DNA of 64,000 nt, taken from Acidovorax sp. NCPPB 4044 (GTDB taxonomy: Bacteria; Pseudomonadota; Gammaproteobacteria; Burkholderiales; Burkholderiaceae_C). Below, one piece after another: positions 8,780 through 18,134 of the stretch; position 1 is the stretch's first letter; the number at the start of each line of letters is the position of its first letter. The translations under genes were made by a program, and so were the position numbers. The notes under the pieces were generated by a model, which did no database searches, had not been told where the DNA came from, and saw only the letters and a program-made list of their open reading frames with translations. The DNA is taken from the NCBI RefSeq assembly GCF_028069655.1, contig NZ_JAMCOS010000001.1, positions 1,518,001-1,582,000 of the forward strand, read 5' to 3'.

Positions 8780-9079
8780 TTGAGAAAAGCGGTACGGGTT
8801 GCGTACGCCGTTCTGTCTTGGGGAGGCTACGCCGCCGGAATGGTGCTGCTCTACGTTGTCTCGGGCAGCGAGTACCAGTGGCTGGAGGACATCGATCCGC
8901 AAATTCCCGCTGACGCGTTTGCAAGCAACGGAAACGCTCGTATCGCGACCATCGGTATCTTGGGATTGCTTCTGCTGACCCAGGGGATCCATGCGCTATG
9001 CACGTCCCACAGGCACGTGCGTTGGATTTGCGTCGGATTGATGGTGTTTGCCTGTCTGAGCCGGATGTGGTGGAACTGA
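8780..9079 (+). CDS. Small membrane protein of unknown function
   Basis: I choose a TTG start at 8780 because GGAGG lies at 8767-8771 with an 8-nt spacer; TTG at 8765 or GTG at 8771 are alternatives without good spacing. The 99-residue product has three hydrophobic helices: AVLSWGGYAAGMVLLYVVS, then IATIGILGLLLLTQGIHAL, then WICVGLMVFACLSRMWW. It lies directly downstream of the STY0301-type gene. No family recognised. Confidence 0.5.
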   Translation: MRKAVRVAYAVLSWGGYAAGMVLLYVVSGSEYQWLEDIDPQIPADAFASNGNARIATIGILGLLLLTQGIHALCTSHRHVRWICVGLMVFACLSRMWWN

Positions 9080-9482
9080 GCCCGTGGAGATGCGGCGTTC
9101 CGGCCATTCTGCCCTGGTAGTGCTGTCGTCGTAGATCGTACTGCGAGGTTGCATGCCTTGTCCGGGTTGGGCATCGTAGGAACGAAGGTAAAGCAAGCTT
9201 CCATCCTCCAGCCTGGCTTCCTTGGTGGTGGGTCGCGTATTGGCGTTGCCTAGATTGAAAAGACGAGCGAGAGGGCGTTTTCCCCACCGTGAGCACAGTG
9301 AGTGCGGGCGTCTTCAACGCGAGTCTCTGTCCATCTGCATCGCCAGATCGAGCGATGGCGGCCGCTCTTCCTTTGCCCTTGGCGTGGATCTCGCATCGTC
9401 GTTTCTGGCGATGGGATCCAGCTCAGCAGGTCGCACACGTTGAGCTGCAGCACCGCCAGAGATGACGATGCTAGCCAACCTG
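9080..9482. other. Intergenic region without recognised content
   Basis: About 400 bp between two convergent genes. Short frames exist on both strands but lack ribosome-binding sites and protein-like composition. I see no terminator hairpin with a T-run and no repeat. Confidence 0.35.
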
Positions 9483-9842
9483 CTACTTGATGCCGTGCAT
9501 CGCTCTGGCCCGTGCCGCGAGGACCTGCGCGTGCTCGTTATACGCTGGGTCAGCCGTCGCGTCGGCATCAGCCAAGAATGCGGCCACTGCCTCAGCGGTG
9601 GTCAAGTGTTCGGCCGGACCAAAGGGTAAGAGAGACTCCAGCCCAGCATCGACGCTGCGGGCCAGCTCGATAGCGCGAGCAATGTCAGCCTGCCGGCCGC
9701 TGTCGTCATTGGCATGCAGATCGGCCAGGGTGCGGCGCACCTGGTCAGGCGTAACGGCGCGAGCCGGGTCGGCCTTCATGGCGTCATATGTAGGGCCGAC
9801 CTTCTCGGACAGCCAGGTTTCAAGGTCTTTGGGGGCAGTCAT
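9483..9842 (-). CDS. Antitoxin-like small protein
   Basis: The start at 9842 (MTAPKDLETWLSEKVGPTYD) has AGGAG eight bases upstream. The 119-residue protein begins with a pattern, LETWLxEKVxPTYDAMKADPxRAVTPDQVR, that I associate with small addiction-module antidote proteins carried near recombinase genes on plasmids and islands. The second half is alanine-rich and probably helical. It is divergent from the serine resolvase. No toxin partner of normal size is adjacent, so it may be an orphan. Confidence 0.45.
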   Translation of the reverse strand: MTAPKDLETWLSEKVGPTYDAMKADPARAVTPDQVRRTLADLHANDDSGRQADIARAIELARSVDAGLESLLPFGPAEHLTTAEAVAAFLADADATADPAYNEHAQVLAARARAMHGIK

Positions 9843-9894
9843 CGGCTGAACTCCTGCGTCATCTGTGTCGGTCCTGCACTTGACCTTTCCCCTT

Positions 9895-9949
9895 GCACTT
9901 TGTTCATCAAACGGTTGTTTTCTGAACAGATCAAAGTGGAGCACTTTGT
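9895..9949. repeat. Repeats in divergent promoter, candidate resolvase site
   Basis: GCACTTTGT occurs at 9895-9903 and again at 9941-9949, and CAAAGTG/CACTTTG form a perfect inverted repeat (9932-9938 and 9942-9948). They lie 66-120 bp before the resolvase start, where Tn3-type res sites and their regulatory boxes usually sit. Confidence 0.4.
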
Positions 9950-10014
9950 GTTCGTGAAAAACCGCCTACAGGTGTTAGTATCGGCGTCAAGTTTTCAATG
10001 TCCTGGATGCGTCC

Positions 10015-10587
10015 ATGAATCAACGCATAGGATACGCCCGCGTATCGACTGATGATCAGCACCTTGACCTGCAGCGCGACGCGCTCCAGCAGGCTGGGTG
10101 CGGCGTGATCTACGAAGAAGCGGCCAGTGGCAAGAATACAGCGCGGCCGGAGCTTGAACAGTGCCGCAAGGCGCTGCGGGCAGGGGATACCCTGGTGGTG
10201 TGGCGGTTGGATCGGCTCGGGCGCAGCCTGCCCGACCTGGTGCAGGTCGTGACCGATCTTGAGCAGCGTGGCGTCGGCTTTGAAAGTTTGACGGAAAAGA
10301 TCGAAACCGGCAGCGCGGCTGGAAAGCTGATTTTTCATGTGTTCGCAGCGCTGGCCGAATTTGAGCGTGGTTTGATCCGGGAGCGGACGCAAGCCGGTTT
10401 GGCCGCCGCGCGTGCCCGAGGTCGCGCCGGTGGCCGCAAGCCGAAGCTGGACGAGCAACAGGTGAGAGAGATCAAGGCCTTGCTGCGCGACCCCGATATA
10501 CACGTGGCAGACGTGGCCCGTCGCTATGGCGTATCCCGAACCACGATTTACAAGCATTGCGGCGTTGTGCAACCGCGTCATCAATAG
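10015..10587 (+). CDS. Serine recombinase / resolvase
   Basis: This 190-residue Tn3-type resolvase has the catalytic N-terminal domain IGYARVSTDDQHLDLQRDAL (nucleophile Ser near residue 10), the arginine-bearing VVWRLDRLGRS near residues 60-70, and EFERGLIRERTQAGL near residue 125. A C-terminal Hin-like helix-turn-helix follows (VADVARRYGVSRTTIYKHC). Resolvases of this type separate cointegrates or multimers. No transposase gene accompanies it. It lies immediately upstream of the restriction-modification operon and may mark the edge of that insertion. Confidence 0.9.
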   Translation: MNQRIGYARVSTDDQHLDLQRDALQQAGCGVIYEEAASGKNTARPELEQCRKALRAGDTLVVWRLDRLGRSLPDLVQVVTDLEQRGVGFESLTEKIETGSAAGKLIFHVFAALAEFERGLIRERTQAGLAAARARGRAGGRKPKLDEQQVREIKALLRDPDIHVADVARRYGVSRTTIYKHCGVVQPRHQ

Positions 10588-10616
10588 CGAAGAAACAAAA
10601 GAGAGAACAAATTTCC

Positions 10617-12737
10617 GTGTCCAGACTGACTGATTTGATTGCCAAGGCAAAAGCCAAGGATTCTGCCCTGGGGGCCGAGTTGGATCGAGAGTTCAAGATT
10701 CTGTCGTCGCGCCTTCCCTTTGGCCTGAACTTCGAACGGCATAGCCCGGAGGCGGTGGAATTGCCGCTGCGCCCGATTAGGAAGGGCGACAAGGTGCGTG
10801 TGCTGCCAGAGCGTGGCACAACCCGAAAGGGTGATCAGCGACTATGGCAGGTGAAAACCATCCACAAGGCCAAGAAAACGGCTGACTTGGAGTTGCTGGG
10901 TGCGGCAGAGATCGAAATGCAGACCGTGGCGCTGAATGATCTGGTGGTGGTGGCCGAGTTCCGCGACACCGTCTATCCGGGCCTGGTCAGTACCGGCAAG
11001 GTGCAGCGTGGTGGCGACAAGCCGTGCCATACGGTCATCAATGGCGAAAACTATCACGTCCTCAAGGCGCTGACTTATACCCATCGGGGCAAGGTGGATG
11101 CTATATACATTGACCCACCGTACAACAGTGGAGCAAGGGACTGGAAGTACAACAACGATTATGTGGAGGGTGATGACCTCTATAGACACAGTAAGTGGCT
11201 AGCGATGATGGAGCGGCGCCTCAAGGAGGCCAAAGTGCTACTGAATCCTGAGAATTCAGTGCTAATTGTCACCATTGATGAGAAAGAATATCTACGGTTG
11301 GGGTTGCTGTTAGAGCAGACGTTTGAGGATGCCAAGATAGAAATGGTTTCTTCAGTCATTAATCCGAAAGGGACAGGTAGAACTGGCGACTTCGCTCGTA
11401 CTAACGAGTTTTTGTTTTTTGTACGGTTTGGATCGGCGATAGTGGGAGGGATGCCAGATAGTGAAGCTATTGGTGCTGAAGTTGCCTGGGAAACAATGCG
11501 TCGACGCAATCTAGCTTCGATACGAGGCAGAAAGGGGAAAGGGGCTTGCGGGTCGAATCAGTTTTTCCCGATTTTCGTGGATGCTGAGACAGGAGCAATT
11601 GTTGGTCGTGGAGATCCTTTGCCGCCAGACGTTGCGAGGGAAACCATCAAGCCGCCACAAGGTGCTGTGGCCGTTTTCCCAATTCGGGCTGATGGCACTG
11701 AAATGAATTGGGAGTACACAGATACTGCATTTGATAACTGGTGGCCCAAAGGCTACATAAGAGCTAATGGGAAAAAAAGTGAGCCACAACCTTATATTAT
11801 TCAGCATTTGCCAAACAAGGTTCGCAAAGAAATTGCTACTGGCATAGTTACTGTCAACGGAAGGCGAGAGGATGGGGCTGTAATTGCAAAGTATGTTGAT
11901 GCAACGTTAAAACATGTGACAACGCAATGGGAGTTTACATCTCATAGTGCGGAACATGGTGGAACCGGGGTTCTTAAAGCGGTAATTCCAGAAAGAAGAT
12001 TCCCATTTCCAAAATCCCTGTACGCCGTAGAAGACGCTCTGCGGTTTTTCGTGGCTGACAAGCCTTATTCCGTTATCCTCGATTTCTTTTCAGGCTCTGG
12101 AACTACCGCTCATGCCGTTATGCGACTCAACAAGCAGGATGGCGGCTATCGTCAGTGCATTTCCATCACCAATAACGAAGTCGCTGCCCACGAACAAAGA
12201 AACTTGCGCGAAGCAGGTTTGCGCCCCGGCGATATAGAGTGGGAAAAGTGGGGTATCTGCGACTACATCACCAAACCCCGCGTTGCCGCTGTCATTACCG
12301 GCAAAACGCCAGACGGTGAACCCATCAAGGGCGACTACAAATTCACCGATGAATTTCCGATGGCCGATGGCTTTGAGGAAAACGCTGAGTTCTTTACGCT
12401 CACCTATGAGACGCCGGTATCTGTCAATTACAACCTGGCGTTTAACAGGGTTGCGCCGTTGCTGTGGCTGCGAGCTGGAGCGCAGGGCAGTCGCATAGAT
12501 AGTGTGCCCGGCGATGGCTGGGCAGTGGCAGACGCCTATGGATTGCTCAGCAATGTGGATGCGGCCACACCTTTTATCAGGGCGCTGGCCAAAGCCGCTG
12601 AAATCCGCATTGCCTATATCGTCACCGATGACGACCGCCGCTTCCAGGCTATTGCTAAGCGGTTGCCTGATGGCGTCGAGCCGGTACGCTTGTATGAATC
12701 GTATCTGACCAATTTCAGCTTCACCAACGGAGAGTAA
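10617..12737 (+). CDS. mod: Type III-like restriction-modification methyltransferase (Mod)
   Basis: A GTG start at 10617 (MSRLTDLIAKAKAKD) with GAGAG upstream is chosen over the in-frame 10557. The 706-residue protein is an adenine-N6 methyltransferase of beta arrangement: catalytic DPPY near residues 165-170 precedes the SAM-binding FFSGSGTT near 490-497. The target-recognition segment in between, roughly 11230-12060, is clearly more AT-rich than its flanks, which suggests its specificity domain was exchanged by transfer. It methylates one strand of the host recognition site and supplies specificity to Res, whose gene starts 3 bp after its stop. Confidence 0.88.
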   Translation: MSRLTDLIAKAKAKDSALGAELDREFKILSSRLPFGLNFERHSPEAVELPLRPIRKGDKVRVLPERGTTRKGDQRLWQVKTIHKAKKTADLELLGAAEIEMQTVALNDLVVVAEFRDTVYPGLVSTGKVQRGGDKPCHTVINGENYHVLKALTYTHRGKVDAIYIDPPYNSGARDWKYNNDYVEGDDLYRHSKWLAMMERRLKEAKVLLNPENSVLIVTIDEKEYLRLGLLLEQTFEDAKIEMVSSVINPKGTGRTGDFARTNEFLFFVRFGSAIVGGMPDSEAIGAEVAWETMRRRNLASIRGRKGKGACGSNQFFPIFVDAETGAIVGRGDPLPPDVARETIKPPQGAVAVFPIRADGTEMNWEYTDTAFDNWWPKGYIRANGKKSEPQPYIIQHLPNKVRKEIATGIVTVNGRREDGAVIAKYVDATLKHVTTQWEFTSHSAEHGGTGVLKAVIPERRFPFPKSLYAVEDALRFFVADKPYSVILDFFSGSGTTAHAVMRLNKQDGGYRQCISITNNEVAAHEQRNLREAGLRPGDIEWEKWGICDYITKPRVAAVITGKTPDGEPIKGDYKFTDEFPMADGFEENAEFFTLTYETPVSVNYNLAFNRVAPLLWLRAGAQGSRIDSVPGDGWAVADAYGLLSNVDAATPFIRALAKAAEIRIAYIVTDDDRRFQAIAKRLPDGVEPVRLYESYLTNFSFTNGE

Positions 12738-12740
12738 CGG

Positions 12741-15341
12741 ATGAAGTTCACGCTCAAAGACTATCAGCGCGACGCCGTCCGCGAATCCTTGAACAATCTG
12801 GGTAAGGCTCGTCGCCTGTGGCATGGCGAGGCTGATAGGACTGCTTTTTCACTGACTGCGGTCACCGGCGCGGGTAAGACTGTGATGGCGGCTGCCACAT
12901 TCGAGGCGCTGTTTCATGGTGATGATGAATTCAGATTCGATGCCGATCCCGGCGCTGTGGTGATCTGGTTCAGCGACGATCCCAATCTGAACCAACAGAC
13001 CCGCTTCCGCTTTATGGAGGCCAGCGACCGCATCAATTACACCGACCTGGTGGTTGTGGCAAACACCTTTAATAGACCGAAATTCCAGGCGGGAAAAATC
13101 TATTTTCTCAACACCCAAAAACTCAGCAAGAGCAGCTTGCTGGTGCGTGGCCATGATCCTGAAGAGTTGGCCGCCAAGCTGGACGGTACCTTCCCGGACA
13201 TGCGCCCCGACTTGCGAGCCTACACGATTTGGGACACCATCCAGAACACCATTGAAGACCCGGAATTGACGCTCTATCTGGTGCTGGATGAGGCGCACCG
13301 AGGCATGGGCAGTCAGACGGCAGCCAGTCAGAACGACAAGAGCACTATCGTCCAGCGGCTCATCAATGGCGTTGGAAGCGTGCCCGGTATCCCGGCGGTT
13401 TGGGGTATTTCGGCTACGGTGGAGCGTTTCAACAAGGCGATTGAGTCGGCAGGCAAGCATATCAAGCTGCCTAACGTGGAAGTTGACGCTTCAAAAGTGC
13501 AGGAGTCAGGCCTGATCAAAGACACCATCCTGCTGGATATTCCAGACAATGTTGGCGATTTCGATACCGTTCTGGTGCGGCGGGCGACCGATAAATTGAA
13601 GGAATCCAGTCTTGCCTGGAGCGAGTACTCCAAGCAGCAACAAGAAGCTCAGCTTGTCGTGCCGTTGATGGTCTTGCAGGTGCCCAACACGCCTGATCCC
13701 AATGAAATCGGGCGGGCGCTGGATACTATTTTCGAACGCTACCCTGAGCTGCCGTCTGCCAGCGTAGCGCATGTTTTCGGGGATCACACCACGCAGCGCT
13801 TCGGTAACCGCGACGTGCCCTATGTCGAGCCGCAGCGGGTTCAGGAATCGACCTGGGTGCGGGTGCTGATTGCCAAGGATGCCATCAGCACCGGCTGGGA
13901 TTGCCCGCGTGCCGAGGTCATGGTTTCTTTTCGTGCGGCTAGCGACAAGACGCACATCACGCAGTTGTTGGGCCGTCTGGTGCGTTCGCCGCTTGCCCGC
14001 CGTATCCCTGGTAACGACCGCCTGAATGCAGTGGACTGCTTGCTGCCGAGATTCAATCGCAAGGCTGTGGAGCAGGTGGTCGATGAGCTAACCACTGGCA
14101 ACGAGGCAGCTACGCCAGGGCGCGTGTTGATCGATTACAGCGAGGTGCGGCCGAACCCTGCTGTCGCGCCTGCCGTGTGGGAGGCATTCGAGGCGCTGCC
14201 GTCACAAACGCGGCCGCAACGAGGTGCCAGGCCCGCAGTCAGACTAACCGCGTTGGCGCACGAACTGGCGTCCGACGATATTCTGTCCGGCGCAGGCCGA
14301 CGGGCACACGCTGAGATGCACAGGGTTCTGGATGCGTTTCAAGCCGACAACGACGCCAAGATCAAGGCCAAGCGACAGTCGGTGCTGGTGGTGGACGGCA
14401 AGACTGTGAAGGCAGACCTGCGGGGTCAGGGCCGGAGCCTGGAACAGTTCTGGGAAGATGCCGATGTGGCCGTGATCAACGATGCTTACCGACGTGCGGC
14501 GCGCATCTTTAGCCCGGCAATTGCTCATTCCTATGTTGACCATCTGGCCGGCCAGCAAGCCGACCGCGACGAAGACCCGGAGGGCTTTCTTGAGGCCATC
14601 ATGGAGGCCCGCGTAACCGTTGCTGGCTTGGGGCTGGTGATGGAAGCACAGGCTTATTTCGATGCCGAGGCCGATAAGCTAACGAAGGACTGGCTGGTCA
14701 AGTATGGGCCGCAAATCAAGGCGCTCAGTGACGATCGACGGGAATCCTACAGGCAGATCATCGAAATGAGCACGGAGCCGCAGGACGTGGGCTTGCTCAA
14801 GCCCGAGGCTCGTTATGAGGCGACCAAGGCGAACGAGAACGGCAAGGTGAGAGTGCTCCCGGTCTGGGATGGCCACTTGCTGTGCAACGAGGCCGGCAAG
14901 TACCCCGCTGAACTGAATGACTGGGAGCGGACGGTCGTCGAGACGGAATCGGCAAAGCCGGAATTCTCGTTCTGGTATCGCAACCCGCAGCAGCCAGGGC
15001 AGGCTTCGCTGGGTATCGCCTATGAAAAAGCTGGGCAGTACGGAATTGTTCGCCCAGACTTTCTGTTCTTTGCCACGCAGGGGGATGGCTCCCTTGTCAT
15101 TGATCTGGTTGATCCGCATGGGCTGCATTTGAGCGACGCGCTGGTCAAGCTGCAAGGCTTGGCGCTGTACGCAGCCAACCATGCCGATGCCTATCGCCGG
15201 ATCGAGTCCATTGCCCAGGTGAAGGGCAGCGACAAACTGCGCGTGCTTGACTTGAAACGGCCGGAAGTGCGGGATGCGATTGCCGTGGGCCAGGATGCAG
15301 AGGTTCTGTTCAGCAGCGGGTTGGCAGATGATTACCAGTGA
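12741..15341 (+). CDS. res: Type III-like restriction helicase-nuclease (Res)
   Basis: This 866-residue DEAD/DEAH helicase shows Walker A TGAGKT near residues 42-47, DEAH in VLDEAHRGMG near 181-186, and helicase motif VI-like HITQLLGRLVRSPLARR near residues 413-429. The C-terminal region contains RPDFLFFATQGDG followed by VIDLVDPHG near residues 771-790, a possible divergent PD-(D/E)xK nuclease core. Res subunits translocate or slide from unmethylated sites and cleave invading DNA together with Mod. It starts 3 bp after mod. Its last 14 bp overlap a small frame that bridges to the TrlF gene. Confidence 0.85.
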   Translation: MKFTLKDYQRDAVRESLNNLGKARRLWHGEADRTAFSLTAVTGAGKTVMAAATFEALFHGDDEFRFDADPGAVVIWFSDDPNLNQQTRFRFMEASDRINYTDLVVVANTFNRPKFQAGKIYFLNTQKLSKSSLLVRGHDPEELAAKLDGTFPDMRPDLRAYTIWDTIQNTIEDPELTLYLVLDEAHRGMGSQTAASQNDKSTIVQRLINGVGSVPGIPAVWGISATVERFNKAIESAGKHIKLPNVEVDASKVQESGLIKDTILLDIPDNVGDFDTVLVRRATDKLKESSLAWSEYSKQQQEAQLVVPLMVLQVPNTPDPNEIGRALDTIFERYPELPSASVAHVFGDHTTQRFGNRDVPYVEPQRVQESTWVRVLIAKDAISTGWDCPRAEVMVSFRAASDKTHITQLLGRLVRSPLARRIPGNDRLNAVDCLLPRFNRKAVEQVVDELTTGNEAATPGRVLIDYSEVRPNPAVAPAVWEAFEALPSQTRPQRGARPAVRLTALAHELASDDILSGAGRRAHAEMHRVLDAFQADNDAKIKAKRQSVLVVDGKTVKADLRGQGRSLEQFWEDADVAVINDAYRRAARIFSPAIAHSYVDHLAGQQADRDEDPEGFLEAIMEARVTVAGLGLVMEAQAYFDAEADKLTKDWLVKYGPQIKALSDDRRESYRQIIEMSTEPQDVGLLKPEARYEATKANENGKVRVLPVWDGHLLCNEAGKYPAELNDWERTVVETESAKPEFSFWYRNPQQPGQASLGIAYEKAGQYGIVRPDFLFFATQGDGSLVIDLVDPHGLHLSDALVKLQGLALYAANHADAYRRIESIAQVKGSDKLRVLDLKRPEVRDAIAVGQDAEVLFSSGLADDYQ

Positions 15342-15462
15342 CCGTCTAAGCGCAATAACGAATCAGCACATTCGAAATGGATCGATTAACGAAGTTATCT
15401 ATGATCCAAATACCGCGCAACTGGCAGGCTACGCGCGGACTCACTATAAGGATGGACCATGA
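15328..15462 (+). CDS. Possible 44-residue linker peptide between res and trlF
   Basis: A frame beginning MITSDRLSAITNQHIRNGS starts inside res, 14 bp before its stop codon, and ends with TGA overlapping the ATG of the next gene (ATGA at 15459-15462). It fills the only gap in the operon. The spacer is more AT-rich than its neighbours and the ribosome-binding site is weak, so this may be a coupling device or remnant of a longer gene and not a functional protein. No homologous family recognised. Confidence 0.3.
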   Translation: MITSDRLSAITNQHIRNGSINEVIYDPNTAQLAGYARTHYKDGP

Positions 15463-18134
15463 TGGAAAATCTGCGACCGAAGCAGCCAGAGGCTCGATCT
15501 ATGGTCTTTGCAGAAGGGGCGTTGTGGGTCCGCGCTGACTTTCATCTGCATACCCGAGCGGACCGTGAATTCAAGTTCACGAGCGATGACAACTTTTACA
15601 ACAGCAACTATGTGGATGCATTGGAGAAAGCGGGCATCCGATTGGGCGTCATCACCAACCACAATAAGTTCGACTTCGAAGAATTCAAGGCACTGAGAAA
15701 GACTGCCCAGAAGAAGGGTATTGCGTTGCTGCCAGGCGTTGAGTTGTCGGTCAATGACGGGGCCAATGGTATCCACACGCTGGTTGTCTTTTCCGATGAT
15801 TGGTTGGCCGATGGTCATGACCATATCAATCCCTTCTTGGGCGTCTCGTTCAAAGGAAAAGTCCCAGCCCAGTATGAGCAGGAAAATGGTCGATCTTCGC
15901 TGTCGCTGGTGAACACCATCGAGGAGTTGGAAAGCTACCACCGCGACTTCTTTCTCGTCTTTGCTCATGTCGAAGCGCCGAGTGGGCTTTGGGCCGAGCT
16001 GGATGGGGGGCGTCTTGCCGAGCTGGGCCGAAATGAGTTATTTCGCCGCCGCACGCTTGGCTTTCAGAAGGTGCGCACGTACAACAAGTTGCAAGAGAAA
16101 AACAAACCCTGCCGGACTAAAGCGCAGCAGCATCTAGGTGACTGGTATCCCGCCGAACTCGAAGGCTGCGACGCCAAATGCATAGAAGACATTGGTCAGG
16201 GCAAAGCCTGTTATCTCAAATTGGGCGAGCTGTCCTTTGAGGCGGTCAAGTTTGCCTTGAGCGATCCCGCTGCGCGGGTCGCCACGGAGCCGCCCAAGCA
16301 TCAGGCGTCGCACATCCGCAGCATCCACTTCGACGGGGGCATCCTCGATGGTCAGACGCTGCACTTCTCTTCCGAACTCAACACGCTGATCGGCATCCGG
16401 GGCAGCGGAAAATCATCCATCCTGGAGGCAGTACGCTACGCCCTCGACATTCCACGCGGCGAGAAGGCGCAGGACACCAGGTACAAGGATGAGTTGATCC
16501 GCCATACCCTTGGCAGCGGCGGCAAGGTGACGCTGACAGCATGTGACGTGTACGGACAGGAATTCACCATCTCCCGCATCTTCCGCGAAGCCCCGAATGT
16601 CTATTTGGGCGGCAAGTTGCAACCCGGCGTGTCGATCCGGGAGACTGTACTGCGCCGTCCGATCTACTTCGGCCAGAAGGACCTTTCCAGCACCGGCGAA
16701 GGCTTCGAGACCGATCTGGTGGAAAAGCTGGTTGGTGATAAGCTGCGTGTGCTGCGTGACGAAATAAAGGTTCAACGCCAGCGCGTGCGTGACGCTGCTC
16801 AGCGCTGGCTCAAGCTCAGCAACACGGCCGAACTCAAGCGCGACTTCGAGACCCAACTAAATGATGCCAACTTCCGTCTGACCAAGTTCGCCGAGCACGG
16901 TGTCGCCGATAAGCTCCAAAAGCGACTTGGCTTCCACCAGGACGCCACAGCGCTCGCGCGCATGATGGAGCGGGCAGACAGCTTCATTCTCGCTCTAGGA
17001 AGTCTGATTGCCGAGCATGAGGACGAGCTGCGGAACGCAACGAGCTACGTTTCCAAGCAGAACCCGGATTTCTTCACGGCCTACTACGCCGAGTTCTCCA
17101 ACCTCGTTGCCAAGGTCGATCAGCTCAAGCAGATCGAGCGAGAAGCGAACGTCATTGCAGCTCGCCTCAAGACCAAACAGGGCGAATTTGAAGGCGCAAG
17201 CAGGAGCCTTCAGGAGGAGTTCGCACAAGTCGAGCGCCAACTGGCTCAGGAGCTCAAGCAAACCGGCATGACTGCCATCCAGCCGGACGACTTCCTGGCC
17301 CAGCAGCAGCGCAAAACCAAGGCGGAGCAAATGCTTCAGGCGCTGGCCAAGCAGGAATCACAGCAGACCAGCATCCGCGACGCGCTGTTTGCCGAGATCG
17401 ACAAACTCAATGAACTATGGCTGAGCGAGTTCAACACCATCAAGGTAGAGCTGGACCGCGTGAACGCTGGCCACACCGCCCTGCAGATCGAAGCGGACTT
17501 CAAGGGTGACAAGGAAGCCACCATCAGCTTCATGCAGCAGATCTTCAAGGGCAGCAACATCCGCGAAACCACGCTGCGCGCAGTTATGGAGGACTATGCA
17601 GACTTCGGCGGCCTCCTGCGTGCCCTGCCGGGAGCCTTGGCGAAGGCCGGCAGCACCCCCGAGGTCTTCGAAAAGACTTTCATGCAGAACCTGACCGATT
17701 TCGTCACCTGGCAGGTGCCCAACCGCTTCGTCATCCGCTATCGCGGCAAAGAGTTGAAGCACCACTCTCTCGGGCAGCGCGCTTCGGCGCTGTTGCTGTA
17801 CGTGCTCAGCCAACGCCAGAACGACGTGATCATCATCGACCAACCGGAAGACGATCTGGACAACCAGACCATTTACGACGATGTGATCAAGCTGCTACGG
17901 GAAATGAAGCCTCACGCCCAGTTCATCTTTGCCACCCACAACGCCAACTTCCCGGTGCTGGGTGACGCGGAACAGGTGCACGCCTGCCAATACCAGGACG
18001 AGAAGGTCGCCACGCGAAGCGGCAGCATCGACGCTCGCCCGGTGCAGGACGCCATCATCAACATCATGGAAGGAGGCCAGGAAGCCTTCAACCGTCGCAA
18101 AGAGGTCTACAACCTATGGAAACCACAGAGCTGA
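15459..18134 (+). CDS. TrlF-type PHP phosphoesterase / AAA-SMC-like ATPase
   Basis: The 891-residue protein joins an N-terminal PHP metal-dependent phosphoesterase domain (HLH in RADFHLHTRAD, residues 29-31; ITNHNKFD; LLPGVELSV) to a RecN/SMC-like ATPase. Walker A IRGSGKSS is near residues 312-319, a long coiled-coil-like stretch lies between about 430 and 690, and VIIIDQPEDDLDN near 790 carries Walker B. The late histidine switch is ATHNANFPVLGDAEQ. Members of this group are annotated as TrlF-family AAA-like ATPases. The arrangement resembles nuclease-ATPase defence proteins that process DNA ends. AAGGA lies six bases upstream of the start. The last 19 bp overlap the AlbA_2 gene, so co-translation is likely. 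Confidence 0.75.
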   Translation: MMENLRPKQPEARSMVFAEGALWVRADFHLHTRADREFKFTSDDNFYNSNYVDALEKAGIRLGVITNHNKFDFEEFKALRKTAQKKGIALLPGVELSVNDGANGIHTLVVFSDDWLADGHDHINPFLGVSFKGKVPAQYEQENGRSSLSLVNTIEELESYHRDFFLVFAHVEAPSGLWAELDGGRLAELGRNELFRRRTLGFQKVRTYNKLQEKNKPCRTKAQQHLGDWYPAELEGCDAKCIEDIGQGKACYLKLGELSFEAVKFALSDPAARVATEPPKHQASHIRSIHFDGGILDGQTLHFSSELNTLIGIRGSGKSSILEAVRYALDIPRGEKAQDTRYKDELIRHTLGSGGKVTLTACDVYGQEFTISRIFREAPNVYLGGKLQPGVSIRETVLRRPIYFGQKDLSSTGEGFETDLVEKLVGDKLRVLRDEIKVQRQRVRDAAQRWLKLSNTAELKRDFETQLNDANFRLTKFAEHGVADKLQKRLGFHQDATALARMMERADSFILALGSLIAEHEDELRNATSYVSKQNPDFFTAYYAEFSNLVAKVDQLKQIEREANVIAARLKTKQGEFEGASRSLQEEFAQVERQLAQELKQTGMTAIQPDDFLAQQQRKTKAEQMLQALAKQESQQTSIRDALFAEIDKLNELWLSEFNTIKVELDRVNAGHTALQIEADFKGDKEATISFMQQIFKGSNIRETTLRAVMEDYADFGGLLRALPGALAKAGSTPEVFEKTFMQNLTDFVTWQVPNRFVIRYRGKELKHHSLGQRASALLLYVLSQRQNDVIIIDQPEDDLDNQTIYDDVIKLLREMKPHAQFIFATHNANFPVLGDAEQVHACQYQDEKVATRSGSIDARPVQDAIINIMEGGQEAFNRRKEVYNLWKPQS

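Noticed and set aside
10331..10338. TTTTTCAT, matching the attachment core reported for Tn4371-type ICEs
   Set aside because: It lies inside the resolvase coding sequence, 9.6 kb left of the integrase, and has no neighbouring arm-site repeats. An 8-mer match is expected by chance in a window of this size.
10015..10587. Part of a Tn3-family transposon
   Set aside because: No transposase and no 38-bp terminal inverted repeats were seen near the resolvase. It may be a plasmid- or island-type resolvase.
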